Shown here piece after piece: positions 1 to 9,325 of a stretch of 64,000 nt of DNA. Numbering within the stretch: position 1 is the stretch's first letter; each line of letters begins with the position of its first letter. The notes under the pieces were generated by a model that was not told the DNA's origin, did not search any database, and saw nothing but the letters and a program-made list of their open reading frames with translations. The stretch comes from Methylocystis sp. MJC1. GTDB taxonomy: Bacteria; Pseudomonadota; Alphaproteobacteria; Rhizobiales; Beijerinckiaceae. The translations under genes were made by a program, and so were the position numbers. Location of the stretch: the NCBI RefSeq assembly GCF_026427715.1, contig NZ_CP107558.1:2207001-2271000 (forward strand), written 5' to 3'.

Positions 1-117
1 TCGCCCCTCTTCGCGGACGCCGGATTGACGGCCCCGATCACCCCCGACCCCCGTGAAAAGCGCGAAGGCTTTTCCCTTCAGGTGAAGTTCGAAAAGAAGC
101 CCGGGGCCGCGAAATGA
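1..117 (+). CDS. C-terminal end of a GspL-like type II secretion protein (partial)
   Basis: An open frame enters from the left edge and ends at a TGA at 115-117, giving the last 38 residues of a protein. The residues alone do not identify a family. The call comes from position: its stop overlaps the ATG of a GspM-like gene by four bases, as expected for gspL-gspM. GspL/PilN-type proteins are inner-membrane platform components of the type II secretion system. The upstream part lies outside the window. Confidence 0.5.
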   Translation, partial: SPLFADAGLTAPITPDPREKREGFSLQVKFEKKPGAAK

Positions 118-701
118 ACTGGAAGGATTTCCTTCACAGCCCCCAAAAGGGACGCGCCCTATTCGTCGGCGTCAATCTGCTGGCTCTTGGGCTTTTCTAC
201 CTCGTCTTCATCGAGCCCGCGCGGCGCATGGTCGCCGACGGCGCCGAAGCGATCGCCGAGCGCCGCCAAACACTGGCGCGTTACGAAGCGGTCGCTCTGC
301 ACGAGGGGCAGATTCAGGATTATGCGCGCCAAGTCGCCGAGACCAATGGGCGCGGCGAACTTTTCGACGGGGATAGCGAAGGCGTCATCAACGCCAATTT
401 GCAGGCGCGGCTCAAGTCGATCGCCGAAAGCGCGCAAGTCACCGTCCGCTCGATCCAGATGTTGCCCGAAAAACAATTCCAGGGCGTCACGCTCGTCGGC
501 GCGCGCCTCGACGTCGCGGGCGGCTATGAGAATGTGCATGCGCTGGCGCGCGCGCTCGAAGGCGAGCCGCCCTTGATGATCATCACAGCGGCGACGCTTC
601 GCAATCAGGCGATGATGTGGGGCGCGCCGCAGCAGGGCGAAACGGAAATCGAGGCTCAATTCGACGTGTTCGGCGGCGCGCCGCAGAAAGGCCGCCAATG
701 A
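114..701 (+). CDS. GspM-like type II secretion inner-membrane protein
   Basis: The 195-residue product has a short cytoplasmic N-terminus, one membrane segment at about residues 16-33 (LFVGVNLLALGLFYLVF), a coiled-coil stretch and a periplasmic ferredoxin-like domain. This is the architecture of GspM, which pairs with GspL in the inner-membrane platform of the type II secretion system. The start overlaps the upstream stop (ATGA), and the stop overlaps the next start in the same way, so the three genes are translationally coupled. Sequence similarity in GspM is low, so the call rests on size, topology and operon position. Confidence 0.7.
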   Translation: MNWKDFLHSPQKGRALFVGVNLLALGLFYLVFIEPARRMVADGAEAIAERRQTLARYEAVALHEGQIQDYARQVAETNGRGELFDGDSEGVINANLQARLKSIAESAQVTVRSIQMLPEKQFQGVTLVGARLDVAGGYENVHALARALEGEPPLMIITAATLRNQAMMWGAPQQGETEIEAQFDVFGGAPQKGRQ

Positions 702-1315
702 GCCCCGCCGAACTCTCCAAACTCGTCGCGGAGTTCTCGCGCCGCTCGATCGCCCTCGCCGCGCCGGCTCAGAAAGCGCAACTCTCGCCTTTGTCGGCGA
801 TCATTCTGGCGGTTCTCGCGGCGACCACTCTCCTGGCGGCGCTATTTGCCGCCATCGCTTTCCTGGCGCCGATCGACTCGGACGCAACCGTCTCCGCCCC
901 GGCCTGGACGCCGCCAACGCTTGCTGTCGCAGACCTCGCGCCGCCCAAGCCGGCAAGCGCCGATCAGGAATCATTATCCCGGCCGATTTTCTCGAAGAAC
1001 AGAAAGCCAGCTCCGAAGATTGCGAAGGCTTCCACTGCGACGGCCGCCGAAATGGCCGCGGCGCCCCCCGGCTTGGCGATCAACGCCATCGTGAAGAATA
1101 AGAAGACGACGCAGGCTTTCGTGACCTCGTCCGAGTCGCCCGACGGCCTCTGGAAGAGGGTCGGCGAAACCGTCGATTCCTGGACAATCTCCGCGATAGA
1201 GAGAGATGGCGTCGTTCTGACGAATGGAGCCCAGACGGCAAGAGTAAAGCTCTATGCCGACCCGCTCCCGCCGGCGGCCGATGGGATGCCCCCTCCCCCG
1301 ACGCCCTTGCAGTAA
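698..1315 (+). CDS. GspC/GspN-like type II secretion protein
   Basis: I start this 205-residue protein at the ATG overlapping the gspM stop; an in-frame start 27 codons upstream would lie inside gspM. It has one membrane helix at about residues 30-56, a Pro/Ala-rich linker containing the RPIFSKNRKP motif typical of alphaproteobacterial GspN/GspC-like proteins (RPLF..RRP), and a small C-terminal beta domain. Such proteins link the inner-membrane platform to the outer-membrane secretin. It is the last gene of the secretion operon here, and a repeat element follows it. Confidence 0.65.
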   Translation: MSPAELSKLVAEFSRRSIALAAPAQKAQLSPLSAIILAVLAATTLLAALFAAIAFLAPIDSDATVSAPAWTPPTLAVADLAPPKPASADQESLSRPIFSKNRKPAPKIAKASTATAAEMAAAPPGLAINAIVKNKKTTQAFVTSSESPDGLWKRVGETVDSWTISAIERDGVVLTNGAQTARVKLYADPLPPAADGMPPPPTPLQ

Positions 1316-1318
1316 GCT

Positions 1319-1486
1319 CTTACCATTTCCGTTTGAATAGCTTGCATTGGGACATGTCATTCCCGGCGGGCTGAAAGCCCGACCGGGAATCCAGAGCCAC
1401 AAAGGCGCTGGTTTTGCTCTGGATTCCCGATCGCTCGCTGCGCGAGCATCGGGAATACACCGAACCAATCAAGCGAATTTCGTATC
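1319..1486. repeat. Dispersed palindromic repeat, family A, copy 1
   Basis: About 165 bp with two inverted-repeat arms: TCCCGGCGGGCTGAAAGCCC pairs with itself, and a CCCGATCGCTCGCTGCGCGAGC arm lies distally, separated by an AATCCAGAG...CTCTGGATT pair. A near-identical copy including the flanks lies at 54741-54909, with inverted or degenerate copies near 14748, 30705, 45684 and 62502. All sit in intergenic DNA. Confidence 0.85.
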
Positions 1487-1492
1487 ATACGC

Positions 1493-4261
1493 TCAAGCGG
1501 TCTTCGCTTGTTGCGCTGGTAGCGGCGCAGCCTGCGCGTCGCCCGCTCCGATGTTGCGGATCATCTCGAAAGTGTCGGCCAGCGCTTTATCGAGTAGAGC
1601 GATGTTCTCCGCTCCAACGGACCCATCGGAATTGGCCCGCCGCTCGATGTCCTCCGCCATCGCGACGACGCGGTCGACGGCGATGTTGACGCTCATGGAT
1701 TTCAACGCATGCGCCGCGCGCCCAATCTTGACCTGGTCGCCGGCGTCGAGGGCCTCTCGCATCTCCGCGACGGATTTAGGCGCATGATCGAGATAAAGGC
1801 CGAATACGCGTCTCAGAAATGGCGTCGGCCCGTCGTTGGCGAGCAGCCCCAGCCCGCTCAGCTTTTTCTCGTTAAGCAAAGGCGCGTCGAAGCACCGCGT
1901 CGCCTGATTCTCGGCTCGTGACGTCGACTTCTCGCTTTTTGTCGTCGCTCCCTGGCTGCGCGGCTTGAAGGTGTCGAGGCATTCGGCGAGGGATCGGATC
2001 GTGTAGGGCTTGTACAGTACGCCGTCCATTCCTGCGGCCTTCCAGGCGTCCGCCGCTCTCCCGACGACATGCGCGGTGAGCGCGATGATTGGGACACGCT
2101 CCTTGCCGGCCGCGCCCCCGCGCTCTCGAATGCGTCGCGCAGCTTCGAAGCCGTCGACCTCCGGCATGCTCACGTCCATCAGCACGATGTCGAAGTCGCC
2201 GTTTTCGACCGCCGTAACGGCTTCCAGTCCGTTTTCCGCCGTCTCAACAATGGCGCCAAGCTGCCCGAGCGTCTCGATGGCGACCTCGCGATTGATGGCG
2301 GTGTCGTCCGCCACCAGCACTCTCAAGCCTTCGTGCCTGGGCAAAGCGACCGCGCCGGACGCTCGCCTGTCATCGGCGCCGCCCAGCATATGCCCGACCT
2401 TTATCTTACTCAGGAGACTGACGAGCTCCGAACGCCTCAGCGGACATGACACCGCGGCGTCCGCCCGCCCATCGCGAACCATGAGATGCGCCGCCGGGTC
2501 GCCGAAGGTCGCGAGGCACAGGACATAGCCATCCTCCCGACGCTCCACTGCGTCGATGCGATGCGGATCGGCGATCACAAGGTCCGCGACGAGGATTTCG
2601 CCCCGCGCCTCGGCGGCGTCATATCCGGCTTCCCGAAGATAGCGCAGAACGGTCGCCCGCGTGGCGTCGCCCTTTACGGCGACCAACGCCGTCGCGCCGG
2701 CTTTGCGCGGGCTCGGCCAATTCGCAGGTTTTTCGCACGCGCCAGCGGGAATGGAGAACGCGAAGGTGGAGCCGCGCCCATGGACGCTCTTGACCTCGAG
2801 TTCGCCCTCCATGCATTCGATCAATCGTTTGCTGATGGCGAGGCCGAGCCCCGTGCCGCCAAAACGGCGCGTCGTCGATTGATCGGCTTGCGTGAAGGCG
2901 CCGAAAATGTCGCGCAGCTTATGCGCGCGAATCCCTATCCCGGTGTCGGTGACGGCGAAGCGGATGCGCGAGAGATTTTTAGGGTCTGGACCGACTTTCA
3001 GGATCACCGAGCCGGACTCGGTGAACTTCAACGCGTTGTTGACCAGGTTGGCGATGATTTGATTTATCCGGACAGGGTCGCCTGTCATCAGGCGGGGCGT
3101 CGCCGGCGAGACATAGGAAACGAGATCGAGTCCTTTCTCGCGCGCGCGTTCCGCAAAGAGGCTCGTGACGTCTTCGGCCAACGCGGCAGGATCGAGCGCG
3201 ATCTTCTCCAATTGAAGCTTGCCGGATTCGGTTTTCGAGAAGTCCAATATGTCGTTGATGATCGCCAGCAGTATCTGGCCCGATTTGGAAATGACTTCCG
3301 CATAGCGGCGTTGGCGCTCGGGCAGGTCGGAAGCGGCGAGGAGCTCGGCCATCACCATCACGCCATTCATGGGCGTGCGGATTTCGTGGCTCATCGTCGC
3401 GAGGAAGTCCGATTTTGCTGAATTGGCGCTTTCAGCGGCCTCTTTTGCAATCCGCAGATCGCGCGTTCGATCGCTCACGTCTTTTTCGAGGTCGCGCCGA
3501 TGCGCCGCGAGGCTCTTGTCGCGTTCTTCGAGCTCCTCCAACATCGCGTTGAAGCCGTCGATCAGCAAGCCGACCTCATCGTCGCTCTTCGAAATCACCC
3601 GATCCGTATAATCGTGACTGCGACGAATGCGCCAGATCGCGTCGCTCAGTTCGAGAATAGGTTTCGTGAAAACCTTCTGCAGCCTGAAGGCGACGAGCAA
3701 GCCAACACCGAGCGCCATGGCGGAGCCGAGCGCCATTCCCTTGAAGGCGTCCTGCAGTTCTTCCGCGAGATCGCGCGTATCTGCGACGAGGACGAAACGA
3801 CCGACATTGACGCCGCCGTTGATAATGGGAACTTCGACCTGGATGCTACGGCTCGATAAAATCGCAAGCGGCGAGATCGACAGGGCCTCTCCTTCGGTTA
3901 CGCGCAAGTCGCCATCGAGTTGCGTGGCGCCGCCCATGACGGCGAGGAGCTGGCCGCGGCTTTCAACGCGCGCATAGATCAAATCGGGAATTTGCCCGAT
4001 CGCCTTGATGACCTGATAGACAGCGTTCTGATCGCGCGCCGCCACTCCACGCGCCGCCGCCGCGGCGAAAACGTGCGCGGATGCGAACAGGGACTTGGAC
4101 TTTGTCTCGGCGTAATGGCTTGTCTGGCGCCAGAGAAGCACCCCGCTCATCGCGATCGCCGACGTCGCCACAGCAATCGTAACGAGCATGGCCAGCTTTC
4201 GGGCGATCGACTTCTTCGGCGCCCTGTTTGCTGTCATGCGAGACGAACCAGTCTCACTCAT
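1493..4261 (-). CDS. Membrane hybrid sensor histidine kinase (HAMP-HisKA-HATPase-REC-HPt)
   Basis: The 922-residue protein has a helix at about 24-44, a periplasmic sensor region, a second helix near 178-193, HAMP, a coiled coil, and a HisKA domain with phosphoacceptor His292 in [12 protein letters not shown] full HATPase follows with N (NLVNNALKF), G1 (DTGIGI) and GLGLAI boxes. The receiver keeps its acidic pair (VADD) and phosphoacceptor in LMDVSMP. A C-terminal HPt has AAHALKS. This is the BarA/tripartite phosphorelay layout, with every catalytic residue present. The stimulus is unknown; no separate output regulator lies next to it, although another receiver protein is encoded just upstream on the same strand. 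Confidence 0.9.
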   Translation of the reverse strand: MSETGSSRMTANRAPKKSIARKLAMLVTIAVATSAIAMSGVLLWRQTSHYAETKSKSLFASAHVFAAAAARGVAARDQNAVYQVIKAIGQIPDLIYARVESRGQLLAVMGGATQLDGDLRVTEGEALSISPLAILSSRSIQVEVPIINGGVNVGRFVLVADTRDLAEELQDAFKGMALGSAMALGVGLLVAFRLQKVFTKPILELSDAIWRIRRSHDYTDRVISKSDDEVGLLIDGFNAMLEELEERDKSLAAHRRDLEKDVSDRTRDLRIAKEAAESANSAKSDFLATMSHEIRTPMNGVMVMAELLAASDLPERQRRYAEVISKSGQILLAIINDILDFSKTESGKLQLEKIALDPAALAEDVTSLFAERAREKGLDLVSYVSPATPRLMTGDPVRINQIIANLVNNALKFTESGSVILKVGPDPKNLSRIRFAVTDTGIGIRAHKLRDIFGAFTQADQSTTRRFGGTGLGLAISKRLIECMEGELEVKSVHGRGSTFAFSIPAGACEKPANWPSPRKAGATALVAVKGDATRATVLRYLREAGYDAAEARGEILVADLVIADPHRIDAVERREDGYVLCLATFGDPAAHLMVRDGRADAAVSCPLRRSELVSLLSKIKVGHMLGGADDRRASGAVALPRHEGLRVLVADDTAINREVAIETLGQLGAIVETAENGLEAVTAVENGDFDIVLMDVSMPEVDGFEAARRIRERGGAAGKERVPIIALTAHVVGRAADAWKAAGMDGVLYKPYTIRSLAECLDTFKPRSQGATTKSEKSTSRAENQATRCFDAPLLNEKKLSGLGLLANDGPTPFLRRVFGLYLDHAPKSVAEMREALDAGDQVKIGRAAHALKSMSVNIAVDRVVAMAEDIERRANSDGSVGAENIALLDKALADTFEMIRNIGAGDAQAAPLPAQQAKTA

Positions 4262-4300
4262 TCCTTCGTCCCCCAGCCGACTGGGCCATGGCTTCTAGGT

Positions 4301-5599
4301 TCATTTGCTCAAGTAGCTGTAGCCCGGGTTCATGCCGCCGGGGACAGGGACATTGGTCTTGCCGTAGTCGGAGTTCAGAATCAGGTTGGGACCGCCGTAT
4401 AGCTGCATGCGCCGGGCGACGATGATGGTGAAGGCGGACGCCTGTCCGATCGTCTTATTGGCGTTGACCTCGAGCTGCCCGCGCGAAAGGTAAATCGTGC
4501 CCAGCAGATTCGAGGCGTTGTCGCTGAGGATTTCGTGCGTGTGCAACAGCGGCTCCGCGCGGTCCTCGAAAAACAATATCCCTGCCAGCGGGCCGCTCGT
4601 CGGCGCGGTCAAGCTCACCGATGAATCCGTGGCGAATTTGAAGACTGCGTTCGCGCCGGTCAGATAAACGCCTGCGCCCAGCGACGTGAAAGTCGACCCG
4701 CCTTCGACGATGAGCGGGCCGTCCTTCATCACATATTCGCCGGCAGAAAGCGTCACCGTCGCGCCGTTGGTCACCTTGAGCCCGCCGCAATAAACGCCGG
4801 GCATCAGCGTCATCGTGCCACCCGAAATCAATTCGTTGTTGTGCGTGCAGGCGCCGACCGGCGGCGGCGCGCGCGCTGCCAGCGGATCGGGAACGACGGG
4901 ACAGTCCGTCAGCGGATCCGGATTGAAATTGACCTTGGAGCCGACCTTGCCGCCGGAGCTGCAAATCATGCCGGCCGTCAGCACCGAAGCATCGGCGCCG
5001 GTCAACCCCTGGGGACTTTTGGAGTTGGATTGGACCGCGCAAAACTGCGCGGTGACCTTGGCGCTCTCCTCGAGATAAATCGCACGAGCGCCTTTGTCCT
5101 CGAGCGCAAGCGCGCAAATCGGGAAACCATTGGTGCGCGCGACGGCCTGCGCGCTCAAGGCCACAGATTGCTTGTAGACGACACGCAAGAGCTTTGGATC
5201 ATAGAGGCCGCTGACATTCACCTGCACGGCGCTGTTATTGTCTATGAGCGACGCCGAAATGGCGACCGAACTCAAGGGTTGCGCCGACCGCATCAGCACG
5301 CTCTGGGCGGCCGTCTTGGCCAAAGACGAGACGTCGAACCCGCTCATTCGCGCCAGCCGCAGCTCACGCGCCGCGCGGAGCGCTCCCGCATCGGCCGCCG
5401 CCTGAAGTTGGCTCTTCAGATTGCTGATCGTCAGAAAATCAAAACCCGCGCCAGCGACAGCGATGAGCGGTAGCAGCGCGAGCGACCAGACGACCGCGAC
5501 GCTTCCCCGCCGATCTGCGGAGGCGATCCTCAAGCCGCATAGCTGGCGGGAGAACAGCGCGGCCAGGCAGCGCGCCACTCTCACTGATCGGCTCGTCAT
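4301..5599 (-). CDS. TadG-like Flp pilus/secretion protein with a single membrane helix
   Basis: The 432-residue protein has an N-terminal RRGSVAVVWSLALLPLIAVA segment followed by a helix and QLQAAADAGALRAARE, the signature of the TadE/TadG N-terminal domain (pilin-like, processed or anchored in the inner membrane). The C-terminal 250 residues are Gly/Thr/Ser-rich with repeated short beta-strand patterns, suggesting an exported beta-helix or sandwich. Its ATG overlaps the stop of the upstream receiver/kinase-like gene by four bases, so the two are co-transcribed. No other tad genes are nearby. Confidence 0.7.
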   Translation of the reverse strand: MTSRSVRVARCLAALFSRQLCGLRIASADRRGSVAVVWSLALLPLIAVAGAGFDFLTISNLKSQLQAAADAGALRAARELRLARMSGFDVSSLAKTAAQSVLMRSAQPLSSVAISASLIDNNSAVQVNVSGLYDPKLLRVVYKQSVALSAQAVARTNGFPICALALEDKGARAIYLEESAKVTAQFCAVQSNSKSPQGLTGADASVLTAGMICSSGGKVGSKVNFNPDPLTDCPVVPDPLAARAPPPVGACTHNNELISGGTMTLMPGVYCGGLKVTNGATVTLSAGEYVMKDGPLIVEGGSTFTSLGAGVYLTGANAVFKFATDSSVSLTAPTSGPLAGILFFEDRAEPLLHTHEILSDNASNLLGTIYLSRGQLEVNANKTIGQASAFTIIVARRMQLYGGPNLILNSDYGKTNVPVPGGMNPGYSYLSK

Positions 5600-6732
5600 G
5601 CTGCCTCTGTGCCGGCGAAGCTGGGGTTTCCAGCGCGTGCGCTCGGGCTGGGCAAGAAAATCTCGATAAGGGTTGCGCCTTCGGCGCGTTTCTCGCTCCT
5701 TAGCGCGCCGCCATGAAGCTCGATAACGCAGCGCGCGAAGGCCATCCCCATGCCTTGGCGACTTTCAAGACAAACGGCCGGCGGGGTCTGTGACGCGTCT
5801 GTCGCGACGATTGTTACGAGCGCGCCGCCGTCCGGCGTTCGCGACATGGCCAAATCCACATGCCCCGCACCGCGCATGACGTCTTCTGCGAGATGGCCAA
5901 TTGCGCGCGCGAGCCGCATCAGATCGCATCGGACGTCGAACGTCTCCGTCGGCTTATGGATGTCCACCAAGACCAGGCGCAACCATTCCGGCGAAATGTC
6001 CGCGACGACGGCGTCGAGAATCTTGCTTGCCGGATATTCGTCTTCCGAGAGCCGCGACGAGCCCGCAGAAAGCTCGGCGGATTGAACGAGGTCCATGAAA
6101 TCGTCTTGCAGCTGTCGCGCTGCGGCGTCGATCTGCGCCGCATATTTCAGATAGCTTTCTCCTACCGGACCGTCGATTTGCTGCCGGATACAGTCGGAAA
6201 AGCCGATGATGTCGTTTAGGGGCGTGCCCGCCTCCAGCGAGATCAACGAGAGAAGGCTGTTCGTCAATTTCAGCAATTCATCGGAACGCTTGCGCTCGCG
6301 CCGCAAAGCGGTTTCCATCTGCGCCGTGCGCAAGACATGACGAACAGAGTAACTGAGCTGACGCCAGTTGATTGGTTTCGCGGCAAAGAAATTGACGCCG
6401 AGCTGGAAGGCGCGATCAATCGACGCGATGTCGTCACGCCCGGTCAACATCATGACGGGAAGGCCGGCGAACCTCGGCTCCGCGCGCAACTTTTCCAGCA
6501 GCCCGAAGCCATCGAGAACCGGCATTTCGACATCGAGAAGCACGATATCGAAAGACTCTTTGTGCAGTCGCTCCCAGGCCTCTGCGCCGTTTGAAGCCGT
6601 CTCAATAATTGTTGCAGGCGTCGCGAGATGCACTTTAGCGAATTCGGCCAGAATTGGATCGTCGTCGACGAACAAGAGACGCGTCTCGTCGTCGAGCACG
6701 AATGTCCATTTGTTTGCCGCTTGCTCCGACAC
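5596..6732 (-). CDS. Receiver domain fused to a degenerate histidine-kinase-like module
   Basis: Residues 18-135 form a complete receiver with acidic residues (FVDDD) and phosphoacceptor Asp67 (VLLDVEMP). Residues 145-370 resemble HisKA plus HATPase, but the H-box reads ISLEAGTPLNDIIGFSD, with Leu166 where the phosphorylated His should be, and the ATP-binding N-box is degenerate (HLAEDVMRGAG). It is therefore probably not an autokinase but a phospho-controlled scaffold or a partner of another kinase. The upstream hybrid kinase gene and the overlapping TadG-like gene suggest one surface-related signalling unit. Confidence 0.8.
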   Translation of the reverse strand: MSEQAANKWTFVLDDETRLLFVDDDPILAEFAKVHLATPATIIETASNGAEAWERLHKESFDIVLLDVEMPVLDGFGLLEKLRAEPRFAGLPVMMLTGRDDIASIDRAFQLGVNFFAAKPINWRQLSYSVRHVLRTAQMETALRRERKRSDELLKLTNSLLSLISLEAGTPLNDIIGFSDCIRQQIDGPVGESYLKYAAQIDAAARQLQDDFMDLVQSAELSAGSSRLSEDEYPASKILDAVVADISPEWLRLVLVDIHKPTETFDVRCDLMRLARAIGHLAEDVMRGAGHVDLAMSRTPDGGALVTIVATDASQTPPAVCLESRQGMGMAFARCVIELHGGALRSEKRAEGATLIEIFLPSPSARAGNPSFAGTEAA

Positions 6733-6951
6733 TTCTTTCTCCGGCTGGGCCGACCAGAAGTATCGCCAGGCGTTTAAAATAGCGTATATTGCTTGATCTG
6801 TGCCGGCTAAGGGACGGAAAGGGATGAGTTTAAGGGGGCTGTCGATGCAATTTTAACTTATCGTTAATCCTGTGAGTTCATTCAACGTAAATGGTAGTTC
6901 TGCTTCATTGAAGGAGAGTTATCGGCGCTTCGGTCACTTTGGGCAAGTTTT

Positions 6952-7806
6952 ATGTGCAATTTCCTACGCTGGGCGATGCGTGACCACGGGCGGATGGCGA
7001 GGGACATGCGCCGCTCATTGAAAAATGGCGATTTCCGTCTCGTCTACCAGCCGATCATCGACGCCAGGGACGAGACGATGGTAGGAGTCGAGGCGCTGTG
7101 CCGATGGCGCCACCCTGTTCGCGGCGAGACGCCGCCCTCCGCCTTCATCGCTATCGCCGAGGAATCCGGCCTGATCGAGCAGCTCGGTCTGTTCGTGTTG
7201 CGGCAGGCATGTCTCGACGCCCGCAATTGGCCGGGCGTCATTGTCTCGGTCAACGTCTCGCCCCGCCAGTTCGAAGACGAGCGGTTTCCGGAAGCGGTAC
7301 TGAAGATTCTGGCTGAAACGGGCTTGGAGCCGTCGCGGCTGGAGCTCGAACTCACCGAGAATCTGGCGGTCGTGGATCTCGATCTCGCGCGCGCCAAAAT
7401 GCTGGCCCTCCAAAATCACGGCGTGCGCGTCGCGCTCGATGATTTTGGCTCCGGCCATTCGAGCCTCAATTATTTGCTGTCTCTTCCTTTCGATAAACTC
7501 AAGGTCGACAGGTTCTTCGTGTCGAAAATTGAGTCCGGCTCCGCGAGCGCCGCGATCATCCACGCCATCGTGAGCATTGGACGCGCGCTCGGCATGCATG
7601 TCACCGCGGAAGGCGTAGAAACCGCCGAACAGCAGCAGTTCCTACGCGTGGCGGGCGTCCACTCCTTCCAGGGATTTCGATTTAGCCGCCCCGTCGACGC
7701 CAGCGAGATTTCATCGAGGCTCCAGGCGCAACAGGCGCTGGCCCAGCTCCTCCCTACGCCGCCGGCGCCCTTGACGATGGCGGTCGACGCGCACGGCCTC
7801 TCGTGA
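6952..7806 (+). CDS. EAL-domain cyclic-di-GMP phosphodiesterase
   Basis: The 284-residue protein is essentially a stand-alone EAL domain (about residues 18-265) without a recognisable sensor. The catalytic motifs are all present: VEALCRW, NVSPRQF, ELTEN, the DDFGSG metal site, KVDRFF and AEGVET, followed by QGF. It should hydrolyse c-di-GMP to pGpG in the cytoplasm. No convincing ribosome-binding site precedes the first ATG; alternative starts at codons 9 and 15 would still keep the domain. It stands alone, divergent from the receiver/kinase-like gene, and a GGDEF gene follows 700 bp downstream. Confidence 0.9.
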   Translation: MCNFLRWAMRDHGRMARDMRRSLKNGDFRLVYQPIIDARDETMVGVEALCRWRHPVRGETPPSAFIAIAEESGLIEQLGLFVLRQACLDARNWPGVIVSVNVSPRQFEDERFPEAVLKILAETGLEPSRLELELTENLAVVDLDLARAKMLALQNHGVRVALDDFGSGHSSLNYLLSLPFDKLKVDRFFVSKIESGSASAAIIHAIVSIGRALGMHVTAEGVETAEQQQFLRVAGVHSFQGFRFSRPVDASEISSRLQAQQALAQLLPTPPAPLTMAVDAHGLS

Positions 7807-7825
7807 CCTCGCTTTTGATGGCGCC

Positions 7826-7932
7826 TTAGCGCGCTTTCCGCTCGCATGGTTCTATGCGAGCGGAAAGCGCGCAGTTTCAAAAAGCTGGAGCGCATTCTTA
7901 TCGCAAAAGTCTGTCAACTTTTGCGGAATGCG
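7826..7932. repeat. Dispersed repeat, family D, copy 1
   Basis: TTAGCGCGCTTTCCGCTCGC and its inverse (GCGAGCGGAAAGCGC) form a hairpin, followed by GGAGCGCATTCTTATCGCAA and a second inverted pair (CAAAAGT.../...ACTTTTGCGGAATGCGCT). A very similar element lies at 61676-61795 upstream of efp. Confidence 0.8.
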
Positions 7933-7941
7933 CTCTCGAAT

Positions 7942-8364
7942 TTACCAAGCCGCGCCGTGCTCGATTTCTTCCATGTCCGAGTCGGAAAGGCCAAAGTGAT
8001 GGCCGATCTCATGGACGAGCACATGGGTGATGATGTCGCCCAGCGTATCCTCGCTCTCCGCCCAGAAATCAAGGATCGGTCGGCGATAGAGCCAGACCAT
8101 GTTGGGCTCGGCCCCGGTCTCGGAGAGATGCGCGCCATCCGCCAGGCCCCGTCCGCGGAAGAGGCCGAGAAGATCGAACTCGGTCTCGCACTCCATCTCG
8201 TCGAGCGTCTCCTCGTCGGGGAAGTCTTCGACGTGGAACACAACGCCTTCACAAAGACGGGTGAATTTTTTGGGCAACGCCGCAAAGGCGGCATCTGCGA
8301 GCGCTTCGATTTCAGCAAGCGTCGGCGCGCTCAATCGCGCCCATTCAAGTGATGCATCAGCCAT
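7942..8364 (-). CDS. Zincin-like metallopeptidase family protein
   Basis: The 140-residue protein has a C-terminal HEIGHHFGLSDSDMEEIE motif, the HExxH zinc site plus downstream acidic ligand of the small zincin family (PF06262 type). The body matches the family in length and start (WARLSAPTLAEIEALADAAF). I chose the internal ATG at 8364 because the family begins here; an in-frame ATG 19 codons upstream would only add an unrelated tail. The cellular substrate is unknown for the family. It converges on the EAL gene, with repeat D between them. Confidence 0.85.
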   Translation of the reverse strand: MADASLEWARLSAPTLAEIEALADAAFAALPKKFTRLCEGVVFHVEDFPDEETLDEMECETEFDLLGLFRGRGLADGAHLSETGAEPNMVWLYRRPILDFWAESEDTLGDIITHVLVHEIGHHFGLSDSDMEEIEHGAAW

Positions 8365-8515
8365 GATTCGAACTATGCCATTTTCTGCCGTGGCGAAACA
8401 ACTCCTCAGTTTTCGCAACAATTTAATGAAGCAATTTCGAGACGATTAAGGGTTCACTCGCCAAAGTAACCGCGATCGATCCGGGAAAAATTCCCCAAGG
8501 TTTGCGGAGTTTAGC

Positions 8516-9265
8516 ATGCTCAAAGGCGCAAGACGTCTCTTCGAGCCGCGCACCAAAAAAGAAGCGATACGTCTGGTCTGTGCTTTCACGGCAATCGCCA
8601 TCACAGTTGCTATCGCCGTCGTCGTCGTCAGCAGCCTTTGGGCGGGCACGCCAATGGGCCCCTCGCTCATTCGGGCGGTCGTCATCCCGCTGATGCTCGC
8701 GCCCTGGATGGTTTGGACGATCGCGCGCTTCTCCCTGCGCCTGGAAGAAATGCGCCTCGAGCTGGAGAAGCTGGTGCGCACGGATCCGCTCAGCGGCGCG
8801 CTCAACCGGCGTGGGGTTGCTGAATTTGCCGACAAGGCTTTCGCGGAGCGACGGGAGAAAGATAAATTCTGCGCGATCGTCATCGACATCGATCGCTTCA
8901 AGACGATCAACGACAATCACGGACATGCCGCCGGCGACGCCGTCATCGCGCAGGTGGTGGAGATAGCGCGCCAGATGGCGCGCTCCGTGAATTGCGCTAT
9001 CGGCCGGCTCGGCGGCGACGAGCTTGTTGTTCTGATCGTCGAGCAAACGCTCGAAGACTCATTAGTCATGGCGGAACGTCTGCGCGACGCCATCGAGCAC
9101 GCGGTTTTCCTGCACGAAGAGACCCGCCTCACCGTGACGACGAGCATCGGCGTCGCCGCGTCGGACCCTGCCGACAAAAACGCCGAGGCTGTCCTCAGAC
9201 GCGCGGATCATTCGCTTTACGCCGCGAAATCCGCCGGCCGCAATCGCGTGCGGGCGGCGGCTTAG
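8516..9265 (+). CDS. Membrane-anchored GGDEF diguanylate cyclase
   Basis: The 249-residue protein has two membrane helices (about 20-42 and 50-68), a short coiled coil (LRLEEMRLELEKLVRTD) and a GGDEF domain from about residue 82. The active-site loop reads RLGGDELVV, and the metal/nucleotide residues of DIDRFKTINDNHGHAAGD are intact, so it should make c-di-GMP from two GTP. The usual RxxD inhibitory site just before the loop is not present (RSVNCAIGR), so product inhibition may be absent. A bidirectional terminator follows. Confidence 0.9.
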   Translation: MLKGARRLFEPRTKKEAIRLVCAFTAIAITVAIAVVVVSSLWAGTPMGPSLIRAVVIPLMLAPWMVWTIARFSLRLEEMRLELEKLVRTDPLSGALNRRGVAEFADKAFAERREKDKFCAIVIDIDRFKTINDNHGHAAGDAVIAQVVEIARQMARSVNCAIGRLGGDELVVLIVEQTLEDSLVMAERLRDAIEHAVFLHEETRLTVTTSIGVAASDPADKNAEAVLRRADHSLYAAKSAGRNRVRAAA

Positions 9266-9274
9266 CAACCATAA

Positions 9275-9302
9275 AAAAGGGACCGCCGCAGCGATCCCTT
9301 TT
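9275..9302. terminator. Bidirectional intrinsic terminator between the GGDEF gene and leuC
   Basis: AAAAGGGA and TCCCTTTT form a stem around a 12-base loop, with A/T runs on both sides, between two convergent genes. Confidence 0.8.
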
Positions 9303-9325
9303 CGTCCGTCTGGCTGGGACGCCGC

